The notes: generated by a model from the sequence alone, not told the origin. Positions 10,440 through 21,904 are shown, numbered from the stretch's first letter. The stretch is 64,000 bases of DNA from Euglena gracilis (GCA_039621445.1 CP154955.1:38109123-38173122), one strand, 5' to 3'. Program-made: numbers and translations.

Positions 10440-10872
10440 AGGCTTTTGCTTAAGGACCCCGGGGGGGGGGGGTACTGGCTAGCCAATCGGCTAGATAGAC
10501 ACTGGAAAAAGTGTACCAGCTAGACCCACTCCCCAGGGGGGGGGGGGTCCGGGGGCCCCCAGGACTGGAAAAAAAATTTTCCTCCGGCGCTGTGCGCCAG
10601 AGGAAAAATGAGGTTTTTAACAGGTTTTTGGATGATTTTATTCCAAAAATTTCCAAAATTGGCCAAAAACGGGCATTTTTGGCCATTTCTGGGGGTCCAA
10701 AAAAATTTCAGCGCTTCGAGCCGGTCACTGGAAAAAAATTTTCCTCTAGCTAGCCCTGCTAGCAAACCCCCCCCGGGGGGGGTCTGCTAGAAAACCCACT
10801 AGCCAAATTTGGACTAGCTGCAGTCCAGCCCCCCCCCCCCCCGGGGTACTGCAATCCCTTAAGCAAAAGCCT
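10440..10872. mobile_element. hAT-like MITE (family A, full copy)
   Basis: Second full copy, colinear with 7647-8078. It has perfect 16-bp inverted ends (AGGCTTTTGCTTAAGG and its complement). GCTCCCCCCCC appears on both sides (10429-10439 and 10873-10883). Because of the C run, the exact duplication length cannot be read. It is non-coding. Confidence 0.8.
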
Positions 10873-11107
10873 GCTCCCCCCCCGGGATTTATGGGAAGCC
10901 AAAAATGAGGAAAAAGGACGTTTCTGATCCTTTTCTGGTGCAGTGTGCCGGAAGAAAATTTTTGGAACATGCCAAGGAGGGGGTGGGGGGTCCGCAGGCA
11001 ACCCAGCAAACCGAGGAAAGAATCCGAGGCGGAGAACACATTCAAAGCAACACCAACTGTGAAGGAGGGGGTCGTCGCATACAACACACAGGCGAGGCAG
11101 GTCGCCT

Positions 11108-11441
11108 CTACGATGCGGGGCAGCCGCACTTCGTGCAGAACTTCGTCTCACACGCCCCACCGCACTTCGGGCACCGTCTCCAGTCCGGCGGCGGGGAGTT
11201 GGCGGAGGGGAGGGGGTGGGGAACACTGGAGCGGAGGGGCGTGAGGGAACCCCGCTTCCGGAAGGGTTTGGACGGGCTCGTCCCCTGCGTGGCCTGCAAT
11301 GTGCTCTGCAAGGCGTCCGGCAGCGACTTGCGGTGGCTGCTGGGGAACTTCGGCTTTCCCTGGCACACGGGGACGTGGCGCTGGAAGGAGTCCTCGCAGA
11401 ACCTGTGGGCAAAGTTGCAGGCACGGCACCGGCATAATGCA
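11108..11441 (-). CDS. Terminal exon: C2HC-like zinc finger, Pro/Ser linker and C-terminal zinc ribbon
   Basis: A minus-strand exon of about 330 bases with almost all third positions G or C, ending at TAG (11108-11110). At its start is a Cys/His cluster, CRACNFAHRFCEDSFQRHV-PVC, like a C2HC-type finger. A Ser/Pro/Lys-rich linker of about 60 residues follows. The last residues hold two CxxC pairs, CPKCGGACETKFCTKCGCP, a compact zinc ribbon at the extreme C-terminus. Zinc fingers of this kind bind nucleic acid or protein. The 5' border is odd: no AG lies between the in-frame TGA (near 11450) and the first finger cysteine, so a canonical GT-AG intron cannot end here. Confidence 0.7.
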
Positions 11442-11689
11442 AAAGTACATCAAGATGTTAACAGCGAGCAACTGCAGCGAACAAGCAAACAAATAATCAG
11501 AACTTTTCCCCAACACGTGGTTAAAATCACTTGGGGCATCTGGGCACGTGAAGATGGATGTGAGGTGGGGGGGTCGACTCCCTTCCCCCCCATAGCAATT
11601 TGCATGGGGTAATCCTTTCAGCACCAGAAATCAAAGTGCTTCTAAATTATGGTTTATGCTACTGTATATTACTTTTGCTCTCCTTTGGA

Positions 11690-11790
11690 GAACTCCCCAA
11701 TAGTGCCCCCCCGGAATAGAAGCCCTCCCTTGGTTTTCGGCCAACGTTCCGAATAGTGCCCCCCCCCCCCCCCCGGAAAAGAAGGAGGGG
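11690..11790. repeat. Dispersed GAATAGTGCCCC repeat (family B)
   Basis: The words CCAATAGTGCCCC and GGAATAGAAGCCC, a GGTTTTCGGCCAACGTTCC-like core and GAATAGTGCCCC also occur at 19676-19740, 19920-19970 and 20630-20740. It is a dispersed repeat family with C-run termini. Confidence 0.65.
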
Positions 11791-12824
11791 AGGTGGCCCC
11801 CATCCAACACCCATAGGGTTTCTGGGAATCTGATTCAGTCCTAGGAGGGGGGGTTAAGCACAGGTTTTGCGGCGAACCGGCCCCTCAAGAAGGCAAAACT
11901 GACTAAATTTGTCCTATTTAATTGACCGATACCGGTCCCTCATCCTAACCATAACCCGGCTCCAACCCAGAACTCCTTTGCATATTGCCCCACACATCAT
12001 GACGTTGGTGTCGACATTTGGGGGTGTGGATTCCATCCCACTTCGTCATCTTCGACGTGGGAGCAAGTGGGAGCACCGGGGGTTGTTTGGCTCTCCAGGG
12101 CTTTCTATATTTTGTCACCAAGAAAATTGCAGTGAAGCAGGATGTTGCAACAACACTGACAAGCACACATAGGCAAACAAAATTGCACACATGCATTAAT
12201 TCCTGTCCAATCCAGTTTTCTTCACCCTAGCCTGTTTCCTCCAAGAATGAGAATAAACAAAAAGAATTTCTCCCTGGCCTTCTTTATTGGGTCGCTGCTG
12301 AAGGTCCCTGGGGTCTTATTCATATTTTGGGGTGTCAACTTTTTGTGGACGTTACTTGCAGTGGGGAATTTGAACTGGCCGGCACCGCCCCCCCCCCCCC
12401 TTTTGCTGGGTTCTCCTTAAACTTCAAAAAATGTTGTATTGGGGGGTTTCAAGGGGGCGGTGGTTGTTTAGCTTGGAATTTAGGGTTTGCCCAGCTCGCC
12501 ACGGCCGGCCGGTTGGGGATTGTTGAGGGGCTCAACCACCCCCCCCCCCCCCAGGAAGGATTGGCAACACCTTAAAGAGATGATTGCCGGAAACCCTTTG
12601 GTGGTTGGGGCTGGATCCACACCATCACCATCCGTTTTTTTTTTAAGGGCACTGATCTCAAGCCAAAATTTTCCAAACACTCAATGTTCTCCTGCCAAAT
12701 AGAAGTTGAAAACCGGAGGAGGTCTCTGCATTGTGAAAAATTCTTCATTTTGGCGCAAATTTCTCCTGAGACCTAAATTTTTGTCAATTGTCTTTCTCAA
12801 TTGCTTTTCCATTTCTGCATTTTT

Positions 12825-13630
12825 CAGGGTTTACCACCGGTTCGTGCTAGGAAGCCTGAAATCCTGTTCGTGATTGTTCGTGATTGTTCGTGATTGTTCG
12901 TGATTGTTCGTGATTGTTTGTGCTTCCAAAAAACCGCCCGGTTTTCCGTTTTCCTTGGCCAAATAGGTCATTCCTCTTGTACTTTGGCCTCTTGTGCCTC
13001 CTTTAATCTAAATATTCAGGTCAATGGGGAAAGCAAAAGGTCAACGAGGAGGTCACTGCAGCTTGGCGCAAATTCTTCTCCACACTTCAGCTCTTTTCAG
13101 TTCTCAAAATCCACAGGTGTGATGTATGCTGTAGCTTGGTTCTTTTGGCAACCACCATGAGCTAAAGTTTGGGTTTTCCCATCTTTTGATGATTCTTGGC
13201 ATCGACGAGACTGGCGAAGCTGAACGACCGTTCCACAGCGGCGGAAGAGACAACACCAATAAACATCTTGCTAACAACATGGGAAGTACAAAAACGGAGG
13301 ACAGATCTCTATGACGATTTCACTTCCATCACTCCACCAAACTGAAAAAGGTGACAAAAACAGGGAAATCAAAACAAGACAGGTATGACACCTGGGCAGC
13401 ACCCTTTTGAGGAGTCATTTTGCCACCTCTCTTCCAAGATCTTTTCTCTTTGGTTGATTGAACGGCACCGTCCTTTTCAGAAGAAGACATTTCTGCAAAG
13501 GTGACGAAGAAATTCGGTTCGTGATTGTTCGTGATTGTTCGTGATTGTTCGTGATTTTGCCAAAGTCCCAAGTTCGTGCTGGTTCGTGATTGTTCGTGAT
13601 TGTTCGTGGCACGAACCGGTGAAAAACCCT
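12825..13630. mobile_element. hAT-like element with (TTCGTGATTG)n subterminal arrays
   Basis: The ends are inverted repeats: CAGGGTTTACCACCGGTTCG on the left and the complement of AGGGTTTTTCACCGGTTCG on the right. GCATTTTT flanks the element as a perfect 8-bp direct duplication (12817-12824 and 13631-13638). Just inside each end is a tandem array of the decamer TTCGTGATTG, five or six copies on the left and two clusters on the right, all in the same orientation. CAGGG termini with an 8-bp duplication fit hAT. The 500-bp interior encodes no transposase. Confidence 0.8.
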
Positions 13631-14394
13631 GCATTTTTGGCCAGCAAATTGCATGTTTTTATGCAGAGTGAAAACACTTTAACGAAGAGGGCGTGAGGTT
13701 TTCTAGGTCCTCTCCAGCAGAAAGTGTACATCCCATGGGAGGTCCTGAAGGAATTTAATCCAATTTATTCCACCTGTTGGCTGGCACTTAGTGGGGAGGG
13801 GGAACACAACGTGGTCCCTCGAAAAATGCGACGCAAAAAAAAAAACACAGAAGCAAAAATAAACCCCCAAAAACCGCAAAAAAAAAAACGTATGGGATGA
13901 AAAGCTAAACAATCAAAAAAAATTCTGCTGCTTTGGGTGGTTGGGTGATGGAGCAAGGCTGCCAGAAGTCACTTTTCTTCCCCGAAGCGACCGCCCTGAA
14001 TTAAAGCAGAAGCCATTGAAAAGTTTCACAAAAAAGCAAAAAAGCGGTTGAATTCCCCCCCCCCCTTGGCCAGAGGGTCCTCAGAAAATCCCGTGCCTTA
14101 TGGACCGCCCTGTTTCCCTGTGTTCTTTTTCTGGTTTCATATGGGAGTTTTCGCCAACTTTAAAAGATTTTTTTTGGTCGGGTTTGCTTTCCGAAGGAGG
14201 AGGGGAAATTTAGAAAACCTGGGGGGGGCTTCCTTTCAGGGGAAGGGGCATACTTTTTCAGCTCAGAAAATACTCCAGCGAACTTATTCAGAAATACTCC
14301 TTTTCTGGCCATTTCAATACCAGTCATTTCAGTGCCATCCTACTTCACCTTCAAAAAAAAAACAATCTTATAAATGATGTGCTGTTTGGTGGGG

Positions 14395-14545
14395 ACATCA
14401 GTGAGGTCAGACCTGCGACCACAACTTGGGCATTCTAAGCGGCCGTCATCATCTCGTTCATCTCCGCTCTTGGCGATCCGCTCTGGCGGAGAGGTGCACC
14501 CAGAGGTGCGGCCTGCTTCAACCCCAATGGAAAGATCGCAGTGCA
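14395..14545 (-). CDS. Exon with C-terminal half of a RING-like zinc finger
   Basis: A minus-strand block whose frame contains CTSPPERIAKSGDERDDDGR followed by LECPSCGRRSDLTDV. The last part matches the final CPxC pair of RING fingers and the residues usually after it. The first half of the domain (C3H) must be in an upstream exon that I do not find. RING domains typically act in ubiquitin ligases. It lies downstream of the TRAF-type exon at 16259-16518 on the same strand, so it may be a different gene. Splice borders are not clear; GATGTCCCC near 14392 is a weak donor. Confidence 0.45.
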
Positions 14546-14611
14546 ACCCCAAATATAAAGCCCCACCCCAAGAGATGCGGATTTCGACTCTTTAATTTCG
14601 ACCCTGTTTGA

Positions 14612-14960
14612 CCCGCCGTCCCTTACCTAAGAGCAGTCCCAGGGTGGGGGGTCCTTGAGGGGGAAAAAAATCCTGTCCCTCATTGAAGACCCTGAGCAGG
14701 GCGTTTTTTAACGACCTTCCAGAGGGGTCCAGCCAGCAGTAACTCGGGCTGGCTGGAAAAAGGCTGCTGGCTGACCCCCCTCCCCCCCCCCTCAAGTTGA
14801 ACCAGGTACCAAAAAATCGAAATCGGAAAAAAAAAGTCCAAAAAAACTGGCAATTATGCAAAAAATTGATTTTTTTTAACCCTAGGGCGTTGCTTAAGAA
14901 AATTTTGGGGGGGTCATCCAGCCAGCAGCTTTTTCCAGCCCGGGACCCCCTCCCCCCTCA
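14612..14960. repeat. Dispersed foldback repeat (family C)
   Basis: Contains GGCTGGCTGGAAAAAGGCTG and a partly inverted counterpart CCAGCCAGCAGCTTTTTCCA, separated by A-rich sequence. A related stretch with GGGCTGACTGGAAAAAGTAA and the same A-rich tail lies at 18590-18780. Confidence 0.5.
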
Positions 14961-15509
14961 ACCAGTTTTATTTATTTCCAGCCGCCTGAAGGGAGGCCCT
15001 TGGCAAAGCATGAAATTTTCGGGAAATTGTAACCTTTGAAGAGAAATGATCCACTTTGGCAAGAACTGCCCATTTTGGGGGGAACAAATGACTTTTCATC
15101 GTCTCGATGTCTTTTGACTGCACAAACAAACCCCCCAAATACAACCCCTCCCCCACTTCATACTTGGATTTCAAGGCCCTCAGGGGTTTATATTTGTGGG
15201 GAACAATCAAGCCTTTTTCGGCTCCTCCTACGGAGTGTTGCCAGATACCTCCTATAAAAAACGTTATTTGACAAGCTTGGAAGAAAAAAAAACTTCACCA
15301 ATCAACCTCAACGCACATACACACAACAAGATTGCTGGAGAGGTCCGCTAAAATGGCTGTCACGGGTGACTTCTCCACCAACCATGTTCTTCAGAAATGC
15401 TGAATTTGTGAGGAAATTTACGGTACTTCATTGCGAAAAGATTGATCTTTGTGCCATGTCTTCCAGGCATCGCCCTTCTCCGATGACACGTTAAAGTTGT
15501 TTTGTCCAG

Positions 15510-15620
15510 GCAGCCGCCCTGAACAGCGGCGAAGTCCAGCGGCTGGCTGTGGCGCAGCGCGACGGAGGGGCTGCCGGCCACCTTCACCGGCCGCAGCCGC
15601 TCCTCCCCGTGCTCCAGTGC
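15510..15620 (-). CDS. GC-rich exon, function unknown
   Basis: A minus-strand exon after a strong acceptor (GGTTTTGCCTTGGCAG, ending at 15621). The reading ALEHGEERLRPVKVAGSPSV then ALRHSQPLDFAAVQGG has G or C at nearly every third position, so the frame is well supported. Coding bias drops after about 15510. The donor is not clear: AAC|GTGTCA near 15475 is possible. No family recognised. Confidence 0.55.
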
Positions 15621-15732
15621 CTGCCAAGGCAAAACCATAACGTTGAAACTCACATACTGCCTGCCTCGCCATTCTTTTGCCCGTGACAATCTGCCTCCAC
15701 TTTAATGTGCCTCTGGGATTCCCACTAACCAA

Positions 15733-15804
15733 ATTTGGTGGGAATCCTAGAGTGGTTTTGGGACCCGGGGACGGGGTACTGCGAACCCTTAAACAGAAGC
15801 CTAC
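15733..15804. mobile_element. Solo right end of family A element
   Basis: AAATTTGGTGGGAAT, GGTACTGCGAACCCTTAAAC and AGAAGCCTA match the right end of the CAGGCTTTTGC family (compare 10805-10872). The left part is absent, so this is a truncated remnant. Confidence 0.65.
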
Positions 15805-16258
15805 TCAAGTCGGCTGTTAACAGAGGGAACCCACACTTTCCATAACAAATGATAACACCAAACAAGTCCTGCCCTAATTTGTTTCTGCCCAAATAAACAT
15901 GATGAACAAATAACCCCCCCTCACTTGTACCCCCCCCCTGGGTGTCATGGAACACCTCCAGGGTGCTACATCCTCATTGGCTGAGAACCATGAGCACGTC
16001 CCCCCACAGCTCAAAACCCCATCCTCCTACTCCTCCCACTTCAAAACCATCTTCCTGGGGCCAGTATCCAAACCCACATTTACATGCCAAAGATCACACA
16101 AACTAACAAATATCATAAAATTGCACAAAATATTTCGGAATACCCAAACTAACTTAAACATTCGCAACATACAAGCGAACAAAGGGGTTTATTTGTGGAC
16201 CGGCCTCGATTTAAAGCCCCCTCCCACTTCAAACCCCCCTTGGGGTAAACCAAATTAC

Positions 16259-16518
16259 CTCCCTCCCTGCCGGAGGAGGTGGAGGCCCACCTCCAGGCGG
16301 TCCTCCAGGGCGTCGATGGTGCGCTGCATGACGAGGATGACCCCGTTGGTCTCCGCCTGGCACCGGCGGAGGTCCGCGTTCTCCAGCCGCAGCCGCAGCA
16401 CCTCCTGCAGCAGCAGCCCGAGGTGCCGGGGCTGCTCCGCCTCCAGGTGCCCCGCCAGCTGGGCCTCCAGGGCGGCCGTTGGGCAGCCCACCGCGGCGTA
16501 TGGGCATGAGACGGGCGG
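16259..16518 (-). CDS. TRAF-type zinc finger followed by coiled coil, exon
   Basis: A minus-strand exon of about 260 bases with third positions about 97% G/C. It starts with the second half of a TRAF-type zinc finger (VSCPYAAVGCPTAALEAQL, then AGHLEAEQPRHLGLLL), the classic C-x6-C-x-n-H-x-n-H spacing. It then becomes a Leu/Glu/Arg heptad pattern (EVLRLRLENADL ... QRTIDALEDRLEVGLHLL), a coiled coil. This zinc-finger-then-coil order is the TRAF architecture used for trimerisation. The 3' end is a good donor, GGGAG|GTAATT at 16258. At the 5' end there is no AG between the in-frame TGA (16519-16521) and the first cysteine, so the border is non-canonical or the sequence is damaged. Confidence 0.75.
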
Positions 16519-17099
16519 TCAGGGTGGGCGTTGATCAGCCCATCCCCCCGCTTACAATGGGGGGGGCTGTTCATTCAGTTTTGTTTTCTTAACAAAATAA
16601 TAAATAATACTATATTATCTGAGTATAATATTATATTGGGTGTTTATTTTTACAAAAATAACACACTCTGTCATGCACAACCTGTGTGCCGTCAGGTCCC
16701 TCCTCTGACTGCAGCAACGGGCCGATGCCAGGTGGAAGCAAGGCGCCACTCACCATGCCATGGTATGGGAGGGACACCCCCCCCCTGCACGGGCAGCCAG
16801 CAGGGACGCCCTGGGGGAAGCACTGCCTGTGACATCCATGCGGGAGAGCTTGGTGGCCACGTGGATTTTTGTTTGATGTTTAGACGTGCAGATATGGCGG
16901 CCTTGGTGGAGGACCCGCCCCTCCTTCTGTGTTCTTTCAGGGTTGCAGATCGGTCCGCAATCGGATCCTTCTTCAAAAGAAAAGGCCCTGCCACAACACA
17001 ACAGCACTACAGTGATACAAGAAACAGCAATCACACTTGAAAACAAAGCAACTTGTACGGTGAAAATGGAATGATCCAGGCAAATCTGGGCGGGGAGAG

Positions 17100-17320
17100 A
17101 AAACCACGGTTGGGACTTTGCGGCTTCGGTTTCAGACGTGCAGGGCCAGCAGGCAGGCTGGACGGGCTTGGCAGAGGGGGAGGGCACAAGGGGCTGATGG
17201 GTTTCTGCCGCTCCATTCAGTGGGTGCCACTGTGCATATGGAACAGGCCGTGCCCTTCCCCGGCGGCACCGTGCGGGCTGCACTGCTGCTCCCTGTGTGC
17301 GGGGACCATAGGGTATTTCC
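17100..17320. other. GC-rich exon-like block, strand undecided
   Basis: Composition is coding-like and both strands are open. On the plus strand there is a strong acceptor (CGGCTTCGGTTTCAG ending at 17135) and a possible donor GG|GTATTT near 17310. On the minus strand a frame ends CQARPACLLALHV before TGA. I cannot choose between them. Confidence 0.35.
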
Positions 17321-17739
17321 CCATAATTTCTTCCCCCACAGCACAATATTTCCCTGTTCTTTACTGTTTTTTTCTCTGGATTGGATTTGCCTGATCCTCA
17401 TTTGCACTAAGCCGAACGCTGGAAAATGTGAATCGAGGCATGGTTGGAAGCAGATGCCATGGTTGAGGTGTGGTGGGAGGCGGAAACCCCCCCATTTAAA
17501 TGCGCAATGCCCAAATGGTGCGCAGTACTCAAATAAGTGTCACACCCCTGAGGGTCCGAAACTTCGGTCCAATAATGCTCACACCCCATGCAAAAATGGG
17601 GTAAAAATCAACAAGAATGAAAAATCTTGCCCCCCCCCATTTCTACAACCTTGGTCTGGCACTGAAATCCCACGCACAGCAGCTGCACACCTGCTGTTGA
17701 GGGGGACGTCGGAGAGAGTGCTTTCGAATTGGACTCAAC

Positions 17740-17900
17740 AATCACAGGTGGGCGACAGAAGCCGTTGCCTTGGTGGAGGTGGGACAGCCTGAAGAAGCGG
17801 TACTGAGGCCAATGGCATCCAAAATGGCAATGGCAGTCGTGAAATGGGAAAAGAGGCAAAAACCGTTTCATCCAGTGCACTTTTGCGTTTTCTGCTGGAC
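17740..17900 (+). CDS. Possible exon, function unknown
   Basis: A plus-strand frame after GGGCGACAG at about 17758 reads as an ordinary globular-looking segment (AVALVEVGQPEEAVLRPMAS, KMAMAVVKWEKRQK). The minus strand is also partly open. No motif and no clear donor. Confidence 0.25.
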
Positions 17901-18085
17901 ATCGGACAAATCCACAGGGGATACAAAAAGGCTACTGACCCTCCCCGGATTCAAATCCCCAAAAAATAGACCCCCCCCCCAAAGGAGAAACCCCTTGGTG
18001 AAATACGCTGATAACGGTGATCTTTGGGTCAATGAAATTTCCGACCAAATATAGCCCCAGGGGGTTTTGAAAATACATTCGAATA

Positions 18086-18190
18086 TAGGAGGGACTATAT
18101 ATGGAGGGTTGTTTGAGCGTTGGAGGGACTATATATGGGGCTAGGAGGACTGAGACTAGGAGGGACTATATATGGAGGGTTATATGGAGC
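18086..18190. repeat. Three spaced copies of GGAGGGACTATATATGG
   Basis: The 17-base word recurs three times with 30-40 bp spacing, each followed by GG-rich sequence. The TATATA core could pass for a TATA box, but the repetition and absence of a following gene argue for a minisatellite. Confidence 0.7.
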
Positions 18191-18828
18191 GTTGTTTCCC
18201 CTGCCTGTTTCGTACACAGGAGCTCAGCAAAAAGAGCCCAAGAGTTTGTAGACCGTCTGGAGACTTAGCCCAAAAAGAAGCCCCCTTTTTAGCGCATTCC
18301 TTTTTCAGGGACAAAAAAAAAACAAACCCTGAATGAAAGCCCCCCTCTGTTTTCAAACAACGGTTCAAATAGAAAATAGAAGAAGTCCCGCAGGCATCTT
18401 AATGGGGGGGGTTAAAGGTGACGGCACAATTAAAAAGAAATCATGAGAAATCAGAATAAATAAATACTGACAAAAAGAGGGGGATGTTTCCATTAAAAAC
18501 AGAAAACTTTCCCATAACGTCAGCTTTCTAAAACAGATCATTTTTGTCTGGTTAGGAAAAAAAAAGGGAGGAGATTATGAAACCATGGGGTCCCTCACCC
18601 GGGGACCCCCTGCCAACAGCTCAGAGGCTAAAATTTGGGCTGACTGGAAAAAGTAAGCTGGCTGACCACAGTGGTCCGGTGCTGGAACTGGCCCAACTGG
18701 GGATGGAACCGGGAACCAAAAAAATCGAAACTGCAAAATGCCCAAAAAATACTGCCAAATGTGCAAAAAAAAAAACGTTTGTTTTGACCCCAAATTTGCC
18801 CAGCTCTCCCCCAAGGTTGAATCCCCTC

Positions 18829-19155
18829 CATGCTTGTGCTTACCAACCGGGGGGGGGAGGGGGGGGGGTGGGTGCTATAGGGTGCCTGCCCCTAGCAGGC
18901 ACACCCCCCCCCCCGGGGGGGATAGGGGTCCGGGCCGGACCCAGAAAATTTTCATTGAAAATGGCCTTTTCCCGGCCCCCGGCGCCTTCGGCGCCGGGGA
19001 AATAAATAAAATCGTTGAGGGGGGTGCCTGCTAGGGGCAGGCACCCCCCAAAACCCCACCCCCCCCCGGGGGGGGTCGGATCGGGTGCTATGGGGTGCCT
19101 GCCCCTAGCACCCACCCCCCCCCGTGGGGTAGGCACCCGACTAAGCACAAGCCTG
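18829..19155. mobile_element. hAT-like MITE with perfect 8-bp target duplication (family D)
   Basis: A 327-bp element with ends CATGCTTGTGCTTA and TAAGCACAAGCCTG, inverted with one mismatch. It is flanked on both sides by ATCCCCTC (18821-18828 and 19156-19163). Internally GGTGCCTGCCCCTAGCAGGC-type words form nested inverted repeats with long C/G runs. The ends are related to family A (CAGGCTT-TGCTTA). It is non-coding. Confidence 0.85.
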
Positions 19156-19675
19156 ATCCCCTCCCCCAGTGGGGAAGGGGTCCAGCGTCCAACCCCAGGA
19201 TTCAACCTTTAAAAAACCCCGGAGGGGTGGGTACCAGACGAATGGCAGCATGGCCATGGCGACGGATCTTTGCTTTGCTGACGAATCGTGAATCTCCAAA
19301 ATTATTTTTAATGCAATTGGAAAAGCATTAAAGAAACCCGTTGCCTGTGCCGCACAAGAAAAGAATGTCTGGGCTTGTCCCCACCACCCCTTGCAGGTGA
19401 TGTTGTGGGGTGTAGCTGCAAGTCAATGCGATTCAAGAGGTGGGGTTCACGTCACCCAAACAACACACACATTGAAAGCTGCATTTAAAAAAAACAAAAA
19501 AAAACAAATGGCCGCCATTGAACATGTGTGGCTCCACATTCCACCTCCAATGGGAACCATTGACTTTCAACAACGACTTCAACAATTTGATTTGTATGCC
19601 AGAAATCAAAGGGCTTCTCTTAAATTTGGCATTCACGTGTATGGCCACTGTATCACTTTCGCTCTTCTTTGGAGT

Positions 19676-20740
19676 AACCCGACCTGGAATAGAACCCCCC
19701 CCCCAGTTTTCGACCAACGTTCCGAATAGTGCCCCTCCCCCCCTCTCCGTGGATTGTCTGTCAATTGGGACGGCAAGTCCTTTGGCTTCTTCAGGCATTG
19801 GTTCAATGAGGGCGGGGTGAGTTTATGTTTAATGATCCATCCACAAGAGCAACATTTTGCAGCAAATTAGACATGGGTGGGAAAGCAGGACATGTGGACG
19901 CACAAAGAAATTTCTTCGATAATGCTCGGACCCCCTGGTTTTCGACCACTTTTCCGAATAGTGCAGGGGGGGGATGCGCTGGGCGGCCCTCGGAAAAAAA
20001 TGCGCAAAAATGTGCAAAAAATGAGCAAAAAATGCGCTGAGTTTGTGACATTCCTAAGGGAAAAAAGACATAGAAAAACTTCCAACAATAAACCCAAAAT
20101 TAAACCAAAATCACCAAAAAGAGCTGAAATGAAGGGATTTTGGCCAAAAAATGCATGACCAAGGCGTCACTCTCTGTTCACCATAACCAACAATGTCAGC
20201 CATGGTGCCCCTTACTTGTGACCAGGGGAGTGGGATTCCCGCCTTGGTTACGTGTCAATGTGGGGTCTCTGAAACCCCCAGTGTCCTCATCGTCATTGGA
20301 TGAGTACCCACACCTCATCACCCAAGGGTTTTCTCTTGAGGCGGGTCCCTTCGGTGAAAAAAAAAGTGCGAAAATGGGTTCGTTGGTTACAGAAATGGGT
20401 CAGTTGAACGTGGGCGAAATTCGGTGAGCATGTGATTTCGGTGGAAAATGTGCAAAAATGGAAAATGTGCAAAATTGGGCAAAAATGCGCAAAAAATGGA
20501 AAATGTGCAAAATTGAGGGGGAAAATGTGCAAAAAATGCGCAAAAAATGCGCAAAAATGCGCATTTTTGAAAAATTGACAAAAAATGCGCAAAAAAATGC
20601 GCAAAAATGCGGAAAAATGCGCAGCGCATTCCCCCCCCCTGAATAGTTCCCCCCCCCCCGAAGAATCCCCTCCCCTCGGTTTTCAACCAACATTCCAAAT
20701 AGTGGCCCCCGGGGGTTTCTATTCGGGGGGGGGGGTTAAA
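19676..20740. repeat. Family B repeats and foldback with TGCGCAAAAA arms
   Basis: Copies of the GAATAGTGCCCC repeat lie at 19676-19740, 19920-19970 and 20630-20740. Between the last two, GGGGGGGGATGCGCTG (about 19966) and its complement CAGCGCATTCCCCCCCC (about 20622) form an inverted pair. Inside each arm is a simple array of ATGCGCAAAAA/ATGTGCAAAA words. The whole behaves like a 0.7-kb foldback element inserted among family B copies. Confidence 0.55.
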
Positions 20741-20799
20741 GAACGATGATCCCACATCACCGATGTTGCTGCCTTCACTGAAAAAAAAAAAGCAAAATC

Positions 20800-20990
20800 T
20801 TGAGATGCATTTCACAGCCCCAACGATGCACATACTGCGAAACAGGTGGGTCGCACTGCTGCCGTCCTTCTGGGGCGGAGGGGCACACCAACAAATGTGC
20901 TCTCGGGGCCAGGCAGTTTAGGCGCCATCCCAACCGTGTGGGTGCTGCTTCATTGGAGGGCTGCACGCCATACCCTCAGTTCAAAAAGTC
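20800..20990. other. Possible cysteine-rich block
   Basis: On the plus strand a frame reads CTYCETGGSHCCRPSGAEGH and on to a Cys. The opposite strand is also open. There are no clear splice sites, so this is only a candidate. Confidence 0.2.
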
Positions 20991-21059
20991 AAGTTTCTTC
21001 AACAAAAGGAAAAACAACAACAACAAATAAATTTGTGAAATTGCATAATTGATTTGTCG

Positions 21060-21840
21060 AATTGCAGACATGTTTATTTATACATCGTGAAACAACTTTT
21101 AATGGAAACTCTTACTGGTTCGAAGAAAAAAAAGTGCCATACAACTTCCAGTTGCCTGGTAGAAGAGAATTTACCTGTGTAACCAACCAATTTCTTTTCA
21201 AAACCCCAAGGACGAAACATGCAAAAAAATACAACTTTGCGCAAAATCTCCATTATGGAAAAAATTGCAAATTAATCCACCTTTAAGCAAACGTTCAAAA
21301 TGCAACTCTTAAAAGTTTTGGATTATGCAAAAAAAATGAAAAGTATGGAACTAGCATATCCCCCCTCTGCATCACTGCATGGGATGCAGAACCAGCAGGA
21401 CATGCGCTGATTTTTAGTGTTTCACAATTAAAATTGGAAAATGCAAACTTATTGTTTAACAAGCACAGAGCCGAAGCTGTGTTTTTATTAATGAACTTTT
21501 CAACGGCGAGATGATTGGGGGAGGGGTTCTCTGGAATTTCACTCCATGCACAAAATGGACTGGAAAATCAACTGTCTGATGACTGGGTGACCTGCGATTT
21601 GAATCTATTTCAGGCAGGCTATGGGAGAGGAGTTCACAAGAGGAGGAGAATCTACGGATACAATGTCTGTGTCTGTGTGTGTGCATGTGTGCGCATGCGT
21701 GTTGCCGAGGACAGAAATTATCCAAAAAAAAAGAGGAAAACTGGTGTTTGATTTTGCCTTATTTGACATTTTGATTCATCAAATGTTTGATTCATCAATC
21801 AAATATCAAATAAGGCAGGCGCGTATTAAAGCAGCATATT
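21060..21840. other. Sequence without clear gene; short GT tract
   Basis: A/T-rich. A short imperfect TG tract lies at 21665-21702. TTTGATTCATCAAA-type words near 21770-21810 form a small palindrome. No exon is supported. Confidence 0.45.
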
Positions 21841-21904
21841 TCAGTTTCAGGAACAACTTTCTCTCTGGCTGTCCCACTGTTGTCCACCTTGCCAAAAAGA
21901 CCTG

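Noticed and set aside
18086-18190. TATA boxes (ACTATATATGG)
   Set aside because: Three copies in a minisatellite with no gene start behind them.
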